38,098 nt of DNA from VGBK01 sp043810615 (GCA_043810615.1 JBDROA010000029.1:1-38098); one strand, 5' to 3'; shown: positions 7,424-16,257, numbered from the stretch's first letter. Numbers and translations are program-made. Notes: generated by a model not told the origin, from the sequence alone.

Positions 7424-8475
7424 GCGACGACGCCCGCCTCCGCCTGGCCTTCTGCGGCCTCCACCCCGACCGCGCGGCCCGTCTGGTGCGGGACCTGGGG
7501 TCCCCCGGGGCGGTGCTCACCGCCCTCGCCGACGGGCGGGTGCCTGCTCCGGAAGGAGTGCGCCGGTCGGCCACACTCTGCGCCGGCGCCTGCCGGGAGC
7601 GCCTCGCTCGGCTCAGGGTGAGTGCCGTCTTCCGGGGCGAGGCGGCCTACCCGGCGCACCTGAGTGAACTGCCCGGGGCGCCGGACGTGCTCTTCCTCAA
7701 GGGCCGACTTCCTCCCGGGCCCGGGGTGGCCATCGTCGGGACGCGGCGCTGCACCCGCTACGGCATGGGCCTGGCGCGGGTCTACGGGCAGGCGTGCGCC
7801 GGCGCCGGATGGCCCGTGGTCAGCGGCCTGGCGCGAGGTGCCGACGCCGCGGCCCATCACGGTGTGGTCGATGCCGCCGGGGTAGGGGTGGCGGTGCTGG
7901 GGTGCGGTCCCGACATCGTGTACCCGGCCGAGCACCGCCCGCTCCTGGAGGGCCTCCTCGCCGCCGGAGGCGGGGTGGTCACCGAATACCCACCCGGCAC
8001 TCGGCCCGAGCCCTGGCGCTTCCCCCCGCGCAACCGCATCATTGCCGGACTGGCGGCAGCGGTGGTCGTGGTCGAGGCGGCCGAGACCGGCGGGGCGCTG
8101 ATCACCGCGGTGGCCGCCCTCGAGCAGGACCGTCACGTGTTCGCCGTGCCCGGCGACGTGGGCCGCGAGACCTCGAGGGGGTGCAACCTCCTCATCCGCG
8201 ACGGCGCCACCCCGGTGCTCGACCCCGCCGATCTGGTGGCTTCCCTGTCGCTGCTCCTGGGGCCGGCCCGCGCCCCGGCGGCACCGGTGCCGGCTGTCCC
8301 TCCCGATGCCGCGGGCCGGGCTTTGCTGGCCGCGCTTCCGCCGGGCGGCACCTCACTCGAAGGCGCCGCGGCGGGCGCCGGCCTGGGGGTGGCGGCGGCC
8401 ATGGCGGCGGCGGCACGCCTCGAAGTAGCCGGCCTGGTGCGCCGCGACGGGGGCCTGCTGCTGCCGGGTCGTTGA
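7420..8475 (+). CDS. dprA: DNA processing protein DprA
   Basis: DprA binds incoming single-stranded DNA and loads RecA during transformation. The Rossmann-like core is clear: VAIVGTRRCTRYG (Gly107-Arg110), SGLARGADAAAH (135-146), LGCGPDIVYP (160-169), the segment PWRFPPRNRIIAGL and the distal ETGGALITA. A helical N-terminal domain precedes it, and a C-terminal winged-helix-like part (about 300-351) follows an Ala/Pro linker. The start is TTG at 7420, overlapping the yifB stop as TTGA; the ORF is open much further upstream but that part is a shadow of yifB. Size (351 aa) fits the family. The yifB-dprA-xerC order is typical of actinobacteria. Confidence 0.93.
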   Translation: MSDDARLRLAFCGLHPDRAARLVRDLGSPGAVLTALADGRVPAPEGVRRSATLCAGACRERLARLRVSAVFRGEAAYPAHLSELPGAPDVLFLKGRLPPGPGVAIVGTRRCTRYGMGLARVYGQACAGAGWPVVSGLARGADAAAHHGVVDAAGVGVAVLGCGPDIVYPAEHRPLLEGLLAAGGGVVTEYPPGTRPEPWRFPPRNRIIAGLAAAVVVVEAAETGGALITAVAALEQDRHVFAVPGDVGRETSRGCNLLIRDGATPVLDPADLVASLSLLLGPARAPAAPVPAVPPDAAGRALLAALPPGGTSLEGAAAGAGLGVAAAMAAAARLEVAGLVRRDGGLLLPGR

Positions 8476-8500
8476 CCGGGACGGCCTGCCGGGCCACGAT

Positions 8501-9400
8501 GTGGGGGTGGCTGCCATACCTGCCTGCCCCGGCTGGGCCGCCGCCCCCCTGGCGGGGTACCTGGAGCGTCTCGCCGCGGAGCGCGGCCTGTCGCCCCATA
8601 CCGTGGCGGCGTACCGGCGCGACTTGAGCCAGTTCTTCGACTTCTGCCACCGCCGGGGCCACCGTTCCTTGGGTGAGGTGGATCGCCTGACCGTCCGCCG
8701 CTTCCTGGCCCACCTGGCGACCCGCGGCTACGAGAGGAGCTCTGCGGCACGCAAGATCTCCGCGGTGCGGGCCTTCTTCACGGATGCTGCCCGGCGGGGG
8801 ACGGTGGCACAGAGCCCGGTGGGGGGAGTGGTCTCGCCGAAGCGCCCGCAGCACCTTCCCCGGGTTTCTACGGTGAGGACGCTGGGTTCGCTGCTCGACG
8901 CTCTCGATGGCGCCGATCCCCTCACCCGGCGTGATCGGGCCCTGCTCGAAGTGCTCTACGGGACCGGGACTCGGGTGGACGAGGCCGCCTCGCTCACGGT
9001 GAACTCGGTGACGGGCACCGAACTGGTCCGCGTCCTGGGCAAGGGAAACAAGGAGCGGGTCGTTCCTCTCCTGGGGCAGGCCCGGGCGGCGGTGGAACGC
9101 TACCTGGAGGAAGGGCGGCCCGTCCTGGCTAAGGCCGCGGCCGCCGATGCCCTGTGGGTGGGAGCGCGCGGTGGGCCCCTGGGAGTGCGGGGGATCCGGC
9201 GGGTGGTCCGGGCCCGGCTGGGCACGTTTCCCCATGCCCTCCGCCACTCCTTCGCCACCCATCTGCTAGAAGGAGGCGCCGACCTGCGCGCCGTCCAGGA
9301 GCTACTGGGGCACCGCGTGCTGGCCACCACCGGGGTCTACACTCGGGTGACCCGCCAGCACCTCAGATCGACCTATGACCGCTCCCATCCCCGTGCCTGA
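8501..9400 (+). CDS. xerC: Tyrosine recombinase XerC/XerD
   Basis: Xer recombinases resolve chromosome dimers at dif. The 299-residue protein has the SAM-like core-binding domain (about 13-105) and the catalytic domain with all six active residues: Arg158 in GTGTRVDEAASL, Lys181 in GKGNKERVVPL, His245 and Arg248 in HALRHSF, His271 in LLGHR and the nucleophile Tyr280 in TTGVYTR. I call it XerC from its position after dprA, as in mycobacteria; sequence alone does not separate XerC from XerD. Start GTG 8501 is uncertain: GTG 8507 is equally possible. The gene ends 26 nt inside the sigma-factor gene. Confidence 0.92.
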   Translation: MGVAAIPACPGWAAAPLAGYLERLAAERGLSPHTVAAYRRDLSQFFDFCHRRGHRSLGEVDRLTVRRFLAHLATRGYERSSAARKISAVRAFFTDAARRGTVAQSPVGGVVSPKRPQHLPRVSTVRTLGSLLDALDGADPLTRRDRALLEVLYGTGTRVDEAASLTVNSVTGTELVRVLGKGNKERVVPLLGQARAAVERYLEEGRPVLAKAAAADALWVGARGGPLGVRGIRRVVRARLGTFPHALRHSFATHLLEGGADLRAVQELLGHRVLATTGVYTRVTRQHLRSTYDRSHPRA

Positions 9401-10169
9401 TCCGCCCGATCGCATCGAGGTGGCCTGGCGGCGTGTCAAGGATGAGGGCGACGAGAGAGCCCGGGAGGGGCTCATTCTCCACTACCCCCCCCTGGTGAAG
9501 TTCGTCGCGGGGGGGGTCGGGGTGGCCCTGCCCCGCAACGTGGAGCAATCGGACCTGGTGTCCTACGGGATGTTCGGCCTCATCGACGCCATCGACAAGT
9601 TCGAGCCGGCGCGAGGCATCAAATTCGAAACCTACGCGGTGAACCGCATCAAGGGGGCCATCCTCGACGAACTGCGCGCCCTCGACTGGGTGCCCCGTTC
9701 CGTGCGAGCCCGGGCCCGCGAGATCCAGCGATCTCTGAGCGAGCTTGAGCATCAGCTGCACCGGTCGGCCACCGACGAGGAGCTTGCCGAGCACATGAGC
9801 CTCGCCGTTACCACGCTCCAGGATCAGCTGGGGGAGATCGCCACCCTGGGCTTTGTGGCCCTCGACGAGCTGATCGACGCCGGCGAGCGGGGGTCGGCCG
9901 TCATCGGCGACCTGGTTGCCGATCCCCGGGCGGTGGACCCGGGCGGCTCCTTCGAGCAGCAGGAGAGCCGGTACGTGCTCATCGACGCCATCAATCGCCT
10001 CGCCGAACGGGAGCGGCTGGTGATCACCCTCTACTACTACGAGGGCCTGACCCTGGCGGAGATCGGCGCCGTGCTCGGCGTTACCGAGTCGCGGATCTGC
10101 CAGATCCACACCAAAGCAGTGCTGAGCCTGCGCAACCGCCTCCTCGAACCGGGGCAGCGGCCCGGCTGA
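9375..10169 (+). CDS. whiG: WhiG/FliA family alternative sigma factor
   Basis: Sigma-70 group 3 factor of the FliA/WhiG type, which directs RNA polymerase to motility or development promoters. Of 264 residues, region 2 is evident in EQSDLVSYGMFGLIDAIDKF and KFETYAVNRIKGAILDELR (about 56-97), region 3 around 118-170 and region 4 in the helix-turn-helix TLAEIGAVLGVTESRICQIH (about 229-248). The signature LRALDWVPRSVR is typical of FliA/WhiG. It overlaps the end of xerC, so it is probably translationally coupled. The same position between xerC and rpsB is held by whiG in many actinobacteria. No flagellar or anti-sigma gene lies nearby, so the regulon cannot be inferred. Confidence 0.92.
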   Translation: MTAPIPVPDPPDRIEVAWRRVKDEGDERAREGLILHYPPLVKFVAGGVGVALPRNVEQSDLVSYGMFGLIDAIDKFEPARGIKFETYAVNRIKGAILDELRALDWVPRSVRARAREIQRSLSELEHQLHRSATDEELAEHMSLAVTTLQDQLGEIATLGFVALDELIDAGERGSAVIGDLVADPRAVDPGGSFEQQESRYVLIDAINRLAERERLVITLYYYEGLTLAEIGAVLGVTESRICQIHTKAVLSLRNRLLEPGQRPG

Positions 10170-10234
10170 GGAGCCGCCGGCGATCTGGGGGTCCCCCTTC
10201 CGCCGCCACCTGCGTCCGGAAGGCCGTCACCGCC

Positions 10235-10240
10235 TATACT
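10235..10240 (+). promoter_or_regulatory. -10 box for the rpsB-tsf operon
   Basis: TATACT is a near-consensus -10 in the 182-nt gap after whiG. No good -35 is visible 17 nt upstream. Transcription would begin about 10247, giving an rpsB leader of about 105 nt. Confidence 0.55.
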
Positions 10241-10246
10241 CCGGCC

Positions 10247-10351
10247 AATTCCACACGCCCACCGCAACCTCCCGCGGTCGGGATGCCGAGAGGCTCCCGG
10301 GGAGGCCGAGGGTGAGCGGAGGCCCAACCGAAACGACAGGAGGCAGCAACG
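10247..10351 (+). promoter_or_regulatory. Structured 5' leader of rpsB
   Basis: The leader between the -10 and the rpsB GTG contains a perfect TCCCG-CGGT-CGGGA hairpin (10270-10283), a G/C-rich purine stretch (10285-10326), and an AGGAGG ribosome binding site about 8 nt before the GTG. In other bacteria S2 represses rpsB-tsf through its leader; whether this leader does so is not shown by the sequence. Confidence 0.35.
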
Positions 10352-11107
10352 GTGGCCAACGTCACCATGCGAGAGCTGCTCGAGGCCGGCGTCCACTTCG
10401 GGCACCAGACTCGGCGCTGGGACCCCAAGATGCGCCCGTACATCTTCTCGGAGCGCAACGGGATCCACATCATCGACCTTAGGCAGACCCTGGAAGCGTG
10501 CGAGCGCGCCCACACCCTGGTGCACGATGTCACCGCGGGCGGGGGCACGGTGCTCTTCGTGGGCACCAAGAAGCAGGCACAGGCGGTCATCTCCGAGGCG
10601 GCCATCGAAGCCGGGATGCCCTACGTGAACCACCGCTGGCTGGGCGGCATGCTCACCAACTTCGCCACCATTCACAAGCGGATCCTGTACATGCGCGAGC
10701 TGCAGCGCATGCAGGCCTCCGGCGAGATGGAGGGCCTCCCCAAGAAGGAGCGCCTCCACCTGCATCGTGAGCTGGAGAAACTCCAGACGGTGCTCGGCGG
10801 GGTGGGCGACCTGCACCGCGTCCCGGACGTGGTGTTCATCATCGACGTCCGCACCGAGGAGATCGCGGTCAAGGAAGCCAAGAGGATGGGCATCCCCATC
10901 ATCGCCGTGGTCGACACCAACTGCGACCCCGACCTGGTCGATCTGGTCATCCCGGGCAACGACGACGCTATCCGCTCGGCCCAGCTCATGGCCGGGCTCA
11001 TCTCCTCGGCGGCTGCCGAGGGACGCCAGCTGACCGAGGCCCGGGGCAAGGACGGCGGCCGCCGCACCGACGCGGGGGCGAGCAGAGAGGGTTCGCCGGA
11101 TGCCTGA
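10352..11107 (+). CDS. rpsB: 30S ribosomal protein S2
   Basis: S2 is a late-assembling protein of the 30S subunit. The 251-residue product shows the full family: VTMRELLEAGVHFGHQTRRW at the start, MRPYIFSERNGIHIIDL, FVGTKKQAQ, YVNHRWLGGMLTNF and the C-terminal IPIIAVVDTNCDPDLVDLVI with PGNDDAIRS. The start is GTG with a strong AGGAGG site (10339-10344). The last 25 residues are a charged variable tail. tsf overlaps its end by 8 nt, the usual rpsB-tsf coupling. Confidence 0.97.
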   Translation: MANVTMRELLEAGVHFGHQTRRWDPKMRPYIFSERNGIHIIDLRQTLEACERAHTLVHDVTAGGGTVLFVGTKKQAQAVISEAAIEAGMPYVNHRWLGGMLTNFATIHKRILYMRELQRMQASGEMEGLPKKERLHLHRELEKLQTVLGGVGDLHRVPDVVFIIDVRTEEIAVKEAKRMGIPIIAVVDTNCDPDLVDLVIPGNDDAIRSAQLMAGLISSAAAEGRQLTEARGKDGGRRTDAGASREGSPDA

Positions 11108-11720
11108 GATACTCACCAACGACGTCGTGGCCCTACGCAAGGCGACGGGTGCCGGGATGATGGACGCCAAGCACGCCCTGGCCGACGCCGGGGGCGACCT
11201 GGAGAAGGCCAAGGACCTGCTGCGTGAGCGCGGCCTGGCCGACGCCCGCAAGCGGTCCGCCCGGGTCACCACTCAGGGCGCCATCGGCCACTACCTGCAC
11301 TTCCAGGCCGATCGTCCGGTCATCGGGGTTCTGGTCGAACTGGCGGCCGAGACCGACTTCGTCGCGAAGAGCCCCGACTTCCTGCAGGCGGCGCGCGACT
11401 TGGCGATGCACGTGGCTGCCTCCCGACCACGCTGGGTGCGCCGCGAGGAGGTGCCCGAGGACATCCTGGCCCACGAGCGCGAGATCATCGCCGCCCAGGC
11501 CCGCAACGAGGGCAAGCCGGACAAGGTGGTCGAACGCATCGTCGAGGGGCGACTGCGCGTCTTCTACGAGGAGCACGTGCTCTACGACCAGCCGTTCGTG
11601 AACCCGGAGAAGTTCCAGGGCACCGTCGGCGAGATGGTGAACGGCCTCGCCGGCTCCATGGGCGAGAACATCCTGGTGCGTCGGTTCGCCCGCATCGGGG
11701 TGGGGGAGCCCATCGACTAG
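11100..11720 (+). CDS. tsf: Elongation factor Ts
   Basis: EF-Ts exchanges GDP for GTP on EF-Tu. The 206-residue product has the N-terminal UBA-like domain with VVALRKATGAGMMDAKHAL and the core with the family signature VELAAETDFVAKSPDF (about 79-94). It is shorter than the E. coli protein (about 280), lacking most of the second core subdomain, as in several actinobacteria and Thermus. The ATG at 11100 overlaps rpsB by 8 nt. pyrH begins directly after the stop codon. Confidence 0.95.
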   Translation: MPEILTNDVVALRKATGAGMMDAKHALADAGGDLEKAKDLLRERGLADARKRSARVTTQGAIGHYLHFQADRPVIGVLVELAAETDFVAKSPDFLQAARDLAMHVAASRPRWVRREEVPEDILAHEREIIAAQARNEGKPDKVVERIVEGRLRVFYEEHVLYDQPFVNPEKFQGTVGEMVNGLAGSMGENILVRRFARIGVGEPID

Positions 11721-12425
11721 ATGGGCCGCCGCGTCGCCCTCAAGCTCTCCGGCGAGGCCTTCGCCGTCCCCGCTCTCCGGTATGGCATCGATCCGGCCAC
11801 GGTGCGCCGCCTGGCCGGCGAGATCGCTGAAGGGGCGGCCGAGGGGCATCAGATCGCCGTGGTGGTGGGGGCGGGGAACATCTTCCGGGGGCTCTCCTCG
11901 GCGGCCGAAGGCATGGACCGGGCCAACGCCGACTACATGGGCATGCTGGCCACGGTGCTCAACGCCATGGCCTTGCGCGACGCCATCGAAGTCGCCGGCT
12001 GGGCCGCCCGGGTGCAGACCGCCATCCGCATCGAGCAGGTGGCCGAGCCCTACATCCGCCTGCGCGCCATCCGGCACCTGGAAAAGGGCCGGGTGGTGGT
12101 GTTCGCCGGGGGCACGGGCAACCCGTTCTTCACCACCGACACCGCGGCGGCACTGCGCGCCGCCGAGATCGGGGCCGAAGTGGTGCTCAAGGCCACCAAG
12201 GTGGACGGGGTCTACGAGGCCGATCCGGCACGGCACCCCGAAGCCCGTCTCTTCACCGAACTGCGCTACCGCGAAGTCCTGGAGCGAGATCTCCGGGTGA
12301 TGGACGCCACCGCCATTACGATGTGCCGGGAGAACCACCTGCCCATCAGGGTCTTCAATATTTCCATCCCCGGCAACATCGCGCGAGCGGTGCGGGGGGA
12401 GCCCGTGGGAACCCTGGTCCACTGA
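11721..12425 (+). CDS. pyrH: Uridylate kinase
   Basis: UMP kinase (amino-acid kinase fold) makes UDP from UMP and ATP in pyrimidine synthesis. The 234-residue product shows VALKLSGEAF at the N-terminus, VVVGAGNIFRG (about 48-58) for phosphate binding, the MDRANADYMGMLATVLNAMA segment, FAGGTGNPFFTTDTAAALRA (about 131-150) and LKATKVDGVYEADPAR. The ATG is the base directly after the tsf stop, so re-initiation is likely. The tsf-pyrH-frr order is widely conserved. Confidence 0.96.
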   Translation: MGRRVALKLSGEAFAVPALRYGIDPATVRRLAGEIAEGAAEGHQIAVVVGAGNIFRGLSSAAEGMDRANADYMGMLATVLNAMALRDAIEVAGWAARVQTAIRIEQVAEPYIRLRAIRHLEKGRVVVFAGGTGNPFFTTDTAAALRAAEIGAEVVLKATKVDGVYEADPARHPEARLFTELRYREVLERDLRVMDATAITMCRENHLPIRVFNISIPGNIARAVRGEPVGTLVH

Positions 12426-12438
12426 CGAGGAGGCGCCG

Positions 12439-12990
12439 GTGACTGAGGAAATCCTCCTGGAGGGCGAGGTCAAGATGGATCACGCGGTGACCCATCTGCA
12501 ATCGGAGTTCACCACGGTGCGGACCGGACGGGCCAACCCGGCGATCATGCACCGGGTGACGGTGGACTACTACGGCAGTCCCACCCCGCTGCAGCAACTG
12601 GCCTCGTTCTCGGTCCCGGAAGCCCGTCTGCTCCTGGTGCACCCGTCCGACCGGTCCACCATCGGGACCATCGAGCGGGCCATCCTCGCCTCCGAGCTCG
12701 GGCTGAACCCGAGCAACGACGGCACGGTGATCCGCCTGGCTTTCCCGCCGCTTACCGAGGAGCGGCGGCGGGAGCTCATCCGTGTGGTGCGCCACATGGC
12801 AGAGGAGGCCCGGGTGGCGGTGCGCAACGTGCGCCGCCACGTCAAGAAGGAGTTGGAGGCTCTCGAGGGCGAGATCTCCGACAACGACATCGAGCGGGCC
12901 GAGAAGGAACTGGAGGACGTTACCCACCGCCACGTGGCACGGATCGACGAGCTGCTCGCCCTCAAAGAAGCCGAGTTGCTCGAGGTGTAG
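12439..12990 (+). CDS. frr: Ribosome recycling factor
   Basis: RRF splits post-termination ribosomes together with EF-G. The 183-residue length is typical. Domain I helices include MDHAVTHLQSEFTTVRTGRA, followed by the small domain II with VDYYGSPTPLQQLASFSVPE, LGLNPSNDGTVIRLAFPPLT and ERRRELIRVVRHMAEEARVA. The GTG start has a GAGGAGG ribosome binding site 5-6 nt upstream. The gene sits 13 nt after pyrH and 27 nt before cdsA, so it lies in the same operon. Confidence 0.97.
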   Translation: MTEEILLEGEVKMDHAVTHLQSEFTTVRTGRANPAIMHRVTVDYYGSPTPLQQLASFSVPEARLLLVHPSDRSTIGTIERAILASELGLNPSNDGTVIRLAFPPLTEERRRELIRVVRHMAEEARVAVRNVRRHVKKELEALEGEISDNDIERAEKELEDVTHRHVARIDELLALKEAELLEV

Positions 12991-13017
12991 CCCCGTGCGG
13001 GGCGGCGAGGAGGAGCG

Positions 13018-16000
13018 GTGAGCCGCAGGGGAGACGACGACGGGTTTCATCCCCACCCGGGCGACCCCTGGCACCCGGACTGGGCCGCGGGGGCCGAGGC
13101 CGCGCCGGAGGTCGAGCCGGACGTAGGCGCCGACGAGGTCGGCCCCGGTGAGCCCGCGCCTGCCCCCGGATCCCGCCGCCGTCGTTTCGGACGGGGACGG
13201 CGCGGGGAGCATCCCGAAGCGGGCGCTGCGGAGGAGCCCTCGGGAGACGAACCAGAGAGGCCGGGGCCCGAGGGTGCCGAGCCCGGCGGCTGGTGGGCCA
13301 CAGGGGCGGCGCGGGACGAGACGGCTCGGGAGGACCACGCCGCAACAGCTCCCGACGATACCGGTGACGAAGAGGGCGAGGAAGGGGAAGCCGCGCCATC
13401 CGCGCCATCCGCTCCGCTCTTCCCCTGGTGGGATGCTGCGGCTCCACCGGAGGCCCCGACTCTCGCCGCAGTCCCGCCTCCGCTTGCCGAAGCAGCGCCC
13501 GTGAAGGATCCGGGGGCGGCTTCGATGGTCCCGTTGGATGTGCCGACTCGTTCTGCCGAGGTGCCTCCGCTTCCCGTCGCGCCGGGTGAGGTCGGGGAGG
13601 CCGACAGCCGGGAGGAGGAGGCGGGGGCGGGCTCCGTGGTCCGGTTGGATCTGCCGGCTCGTCCGGTGGGGGTGCCGGCAGAAGTGGAGTTAGAGGAGGA
13701 AGGCATGGAAGCCCTCCTCGAGTCCGAAGCGGAACCCGACGCGGCGAGCGTCGCCGCGGACCTGGCCCGGGCGACCGCTGCCCTCCTCGCCGAGATGGGC
13801 GAAGAGCCGGTGGTGGAGCCGCTGGAGTCGCCGGCCGCGGAGGGTGAGGAGGGGGATCTGCCGACCCTGCCGTGGGTTGCGGAGAGCCCGGGCCCCGAGG
13901 CGGCTCACGCGCCGGAGGTGGGAGTGCCCGTGGAGCCGCCGGCCGCGGAGGGTGAGGAGGGGGACCGGCTGCCTCTGTCCTGGGCCCCGGATGCTTCGCC
14001 CGCCCGTGAGGAGGAGGATCTCGACCTCGAGCCCTCGGGGCTGGTGCCCACGTCCTGGGACCCGGCGGTCGATTCGCCTGCGACCGGGACGGCCCCTCCC
14101 GTTGCCCAAGCCCTGCCGGTCCTCCCGGAAGGTCCCGCCGGGGATTCCGGGGAGCCGGCGCCCGAGACGGAAGTCGATGAATGGCGGGCCTTCGTAGCGG
14201 GGATGCCCGCCGGGGCGGCGCCTTTGGCCCGGCGGCTCTCAGCGCCTCCGGTGACTCCGGCTGCGGTCCCGGACTTCGAGATCGGGGCGGAGGAGACGCC
14301 CCTCCCCGCGGAGCGGCAGCGCCGCCGGGGATGGTTCGGCCGCCGCGGCCGCCGCGGCGCCGCCGGCGAAGAGGGATGGCCGGAACGGGCCTGGGCGGCT
14401 GAGGCCACCGAGGCCGAGGAAGGGGGTCACCAGCCCCCGCCGTGGCCTGCCACGGCCGCCGCGGCGGTGACCCAGGAGGAGGACCCCTCGGCTCCCATCC
14501 ACGATGAGGAGGCCGAGGCCGAAGCCGCCTGGGAGGCCTGGCAGCCCGCTGATCTGGCGGACGCCGCCGAGGTGGAAGCGGCGCCGTCGGGAACGGCGGT
14601 GCCGGACCCGGTCTGGGCCGAGCCGGAGGCTGCCCGGGGTGGTGCCTCCGTCGAGGAGGCGGCCGAGGAGTCCTGGGAAGAGGCGGATTGGACGGGGGAG
14701 CCGGAAGCCGGCGCCGCTTGGTACGCCGCGGCGGACGAGGACGAGGTCGAGGTGCCGTCGGTCGGCCTGCCCGAGGAGGAGTGGGAGACCGGCGACGAGC
14801 TGCCGTCGTTGGTGCCGGAAGGGCCGCAACGATGGCCCGGCACCGCGGCGCAGCCGCCGGAGGCGGCCGAGCCGGAGGCGGTATCCGAGGAGGAGTGGGC
14901 GGCGGCCGGTTGGGATGTCTTCCCAGAGCCGGGAGAGCCGCTGCCGCGGGAGGCCGGCGCCTTGCCCGGGGACCGGGAGGTCCGCACGGCGGAGCCCGAG
15001 GAGGCGGTGGACGAGGGCTTGGCGGCAGCCGGGTGGGAGACCTTCCCCGAACCGGGGCGACGGCCCCTCCGTTGGCCCGAGGAGGAGGAGGGAAGGGAGC
15101 TCGCCTCACCTCCCGGGGTCGAGCCCTCCTTCCCCGAGCCCGGCGAGCCGGTCGTCCCGGGGCCCTATCCGGCCCGGGCCGGAGCCGGGGCCGAGCCCAC
15201 CAGGGAGATCCCGCCGCCGGATGTCTTCGACTTCGAGCGCCCGGCGCGCCGACAAGGCCCGATCAGCGAGGAGACCCTTTCCGGGGCGGTGACCATGGAG
15301 CATCGGGGCCTGGCCGAGGAGATGGCTGCCGCCGACACTGCGGAGACCGAACTGCAGGCCCTGTCGGCGCCAATGCCGGGGCTGGAGTCGGGCGTGGTCG
15401 GCTTCGAAGACGTGGCCCATCTCAGCAGCGGCGAGGAGATGGCCGCCGCGGTGCGCTCCGACTTGCCGGTACGGGTGGCGACCGGCATGGTGCTCGCCGC
15501 CCTGCTCCTCGGCTCCCTGTGGGTGGGGGGCGAGTTCCTCGCCGCATTCCTGGGGTTGCTGGTGATGCTCGGCCTCGGTGAGTTCTACGGGTCCCTGCGG
15601 CGCCACGGCTATCAGCCGCTCGCCCTGTTCGGCTTCCTGGGGGGGAGCGGGCTGCTCATCGGGACCTGGTTCGTCGGCCCCGTGGCCATCCCCGTCGCCG
15701 TCGTGGCCACCACGGTGCTGTCGTTCTTCTACTACGCCTTCGCCCCTCACCGCCGCGACGCTCTCGCCAACGGTGGGCTCACCATCCTCGGCATGCTCTG
15801 GGTGACCGGCACCGCGGCGTTCGCGTTCCCCATCGCCGCCTCGCCCGACTTCCGGGTGCTGCTCCTGGCCGTCGCCGCCACTGTGATCGCCACCGACGTG
15901 GGGGCCTTCGTCGCCGGCCGCGCCTGGGGGGTGCGGCCCATGGCCCCTGTGCTGTCTCCCCACAAGACCTGGGAGGGTCTGGCCGGCGGCGTGGTCCTCG

Positions 16001-16257
16001 GGATCGGCACCGCGGTGGCAGCGGGGTACTTCTTCGACCCGATCGGCATGCGCGCCGGAGCCGCCCTGGGGCTGGTGGTGGCGATCGCGGCCCCGCTGGG
16101 CGACCTGGCCGAGTCGATGGTCAAGCGCAGCCTGGGGGTCAAGGACATGGGAGCGATCCTCCCCGGCCACGGGGGGATTCTCGATCGGTTGGACGCCTTC
16201 CTCTTCGTTCTCCCCGCGGCGTGGGTGCTGTTCGAGACGATGGGACTGCTGCGCTGA
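13018..16257 (+). CDS. cdsA: Phosphatidate cytidylyltransferase with a giant N-terminal extension
   Basis: CdsA makes CDP-diacylglycerol from phosphatidate and CTP at the inner membrane. Only the last 265 or so of 1079 residues are CdsA: about eight hydrophobic segments from residue 815 on, SPHKTWEGLAGG and the C-terminal signature SLGVKDMGAILPGHGG-LDRLDAF are intact. Residues 1 to about 810 are Glu/Ala/Pro/Gly/Trp-rich, strongly acidic and probably disordered, with two basic patches (RRRRFGRGRRG near 54 and RRRGWFGRRGRRG near 436) and internal repeats. The GTG start has an AGGAGGAG site 2-5 nt upstream and the position after frr is the normal cdsA locus. No stop codon or frameshift separates the extension. 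Codons there use A/T at third positions more than its neighbours. Confidence 0.9.
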   Translation: MSRRGDDDGFHPHPGDPWHPDWAAGAEAAPEVEPDVGADEVGPGEPAPAPGSRRRRFGRGRRGEHPEAGAAEEPSGDEPERPGPEGAEPGGWWATGAARDETAREDHAATAPDDTGDEEGEEGEAAPSAPSAPLFPWWDAAAPPEAPTLAAVPPPLAEAAPVKDPGAASMVPLDVPTRSAEVPPLPVAPGEVGEADSREEEAGAGSVVRLDLPARPVGVPAEVELEEEGMEALLESEAEPDAASVAADLARATAALLAEMGEEPVVEPLESPAAEGEEGDLPTLPWVAESPGPEAAHAPEVGVPVEPPAAEGEEGDRLPLSWAPDASPAREEEDLDLEPSGLVPTSWDPAVDSPATGTAPPVAQALPVLPEGPAGDSGEPAPETEVDEWRAFVAGMPAGAAPLARRLSAPPVTPAAVPDFEIGAEETPLPAERQRRRGWFGRRGRRGAAGEEGWPERAWAAEATEAEEGGHQPPPWPATAAAAVTQEEDPSAPIHDEEAEAEAAWEAWQPADLADAAEVEAAPSGTAVPDPVWAEPEAARGGASVEEAAEESWEEADWTGEPEAGAAWYAAADEDEVEVPSVGLPEEEWETGDELPSLVPEGPQRWPGTAAQPPEAAEPEAVSEEEWAAAGWDVFPEPGEPLPREAGALPGDREVRTAEPEEAVDEGLAAAGWETFPEPGRRPLRWPEEEEGRELASPPGVEPSFPEPGEPVVPGPYPARAGAGAEPTREIPPPDVFDFERPARRQGPISEETLSGAVTMEHRGLAEEMAAADTAETELQALSAPMPGLESGVVGFEDVAHLSSGEEMAAAVRSDLPVRVATGMVLAALLLGSLWVGGEFLAAFLGLLVMLGLGEFYGSLRRHGYQPLALFGFLGGSGLLIGTWFVGPVAIPVAVVATTVLSFFYYAFAPHRRDALANGGLTILGMLWVTGTAAFAFPIAASPDFRVLLLAVAATVIATDVGAFVAGRAWGVRPMAPVLSPHKTWEGLAGGVVLGIGTAVAAGYFFDPIGMRAGAALGLVVAIAAPLGDLAESMVKRSLGVKDMGAILPGHGGILDRLDAFLFVLPAAWVLFETMGLLR
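13831..13964 (+). repeat. Two 26-bp direct copies inside the cdsA extension
   Basis: The 26 bases at 13831-13856 recur exactly at 13939-13964, 108 bp (36 codons) apart, each encoding PAAEGEEGD. The flanks are similar too (VEPLES before one, VEPP before the other). It is an in-frame internal duplication within the acidic extension of CdsA. Confidence 0.7.

Noticed and set aside
5951..8475. yifB and dprA as a single fused protein
   Set aside because: They lie in different frames with a 4-nt TTGA overlap and each has complete domains.
13338..13440. Possible internal frameshift in the cdsA extension suggested by odd composition
   Set aside because: The frame stays open for more than 800 codons, and the repeats fall in the same frame at 108-bp spacing.
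12962..15109. 715-residue minus-strand frame opposite the cdsA extension
   Set aside because: It is Pro/Arg-rich with no motif, no ribosome binding site and no conserved order; the + strand frame has a good start signal and leads into CdsA.
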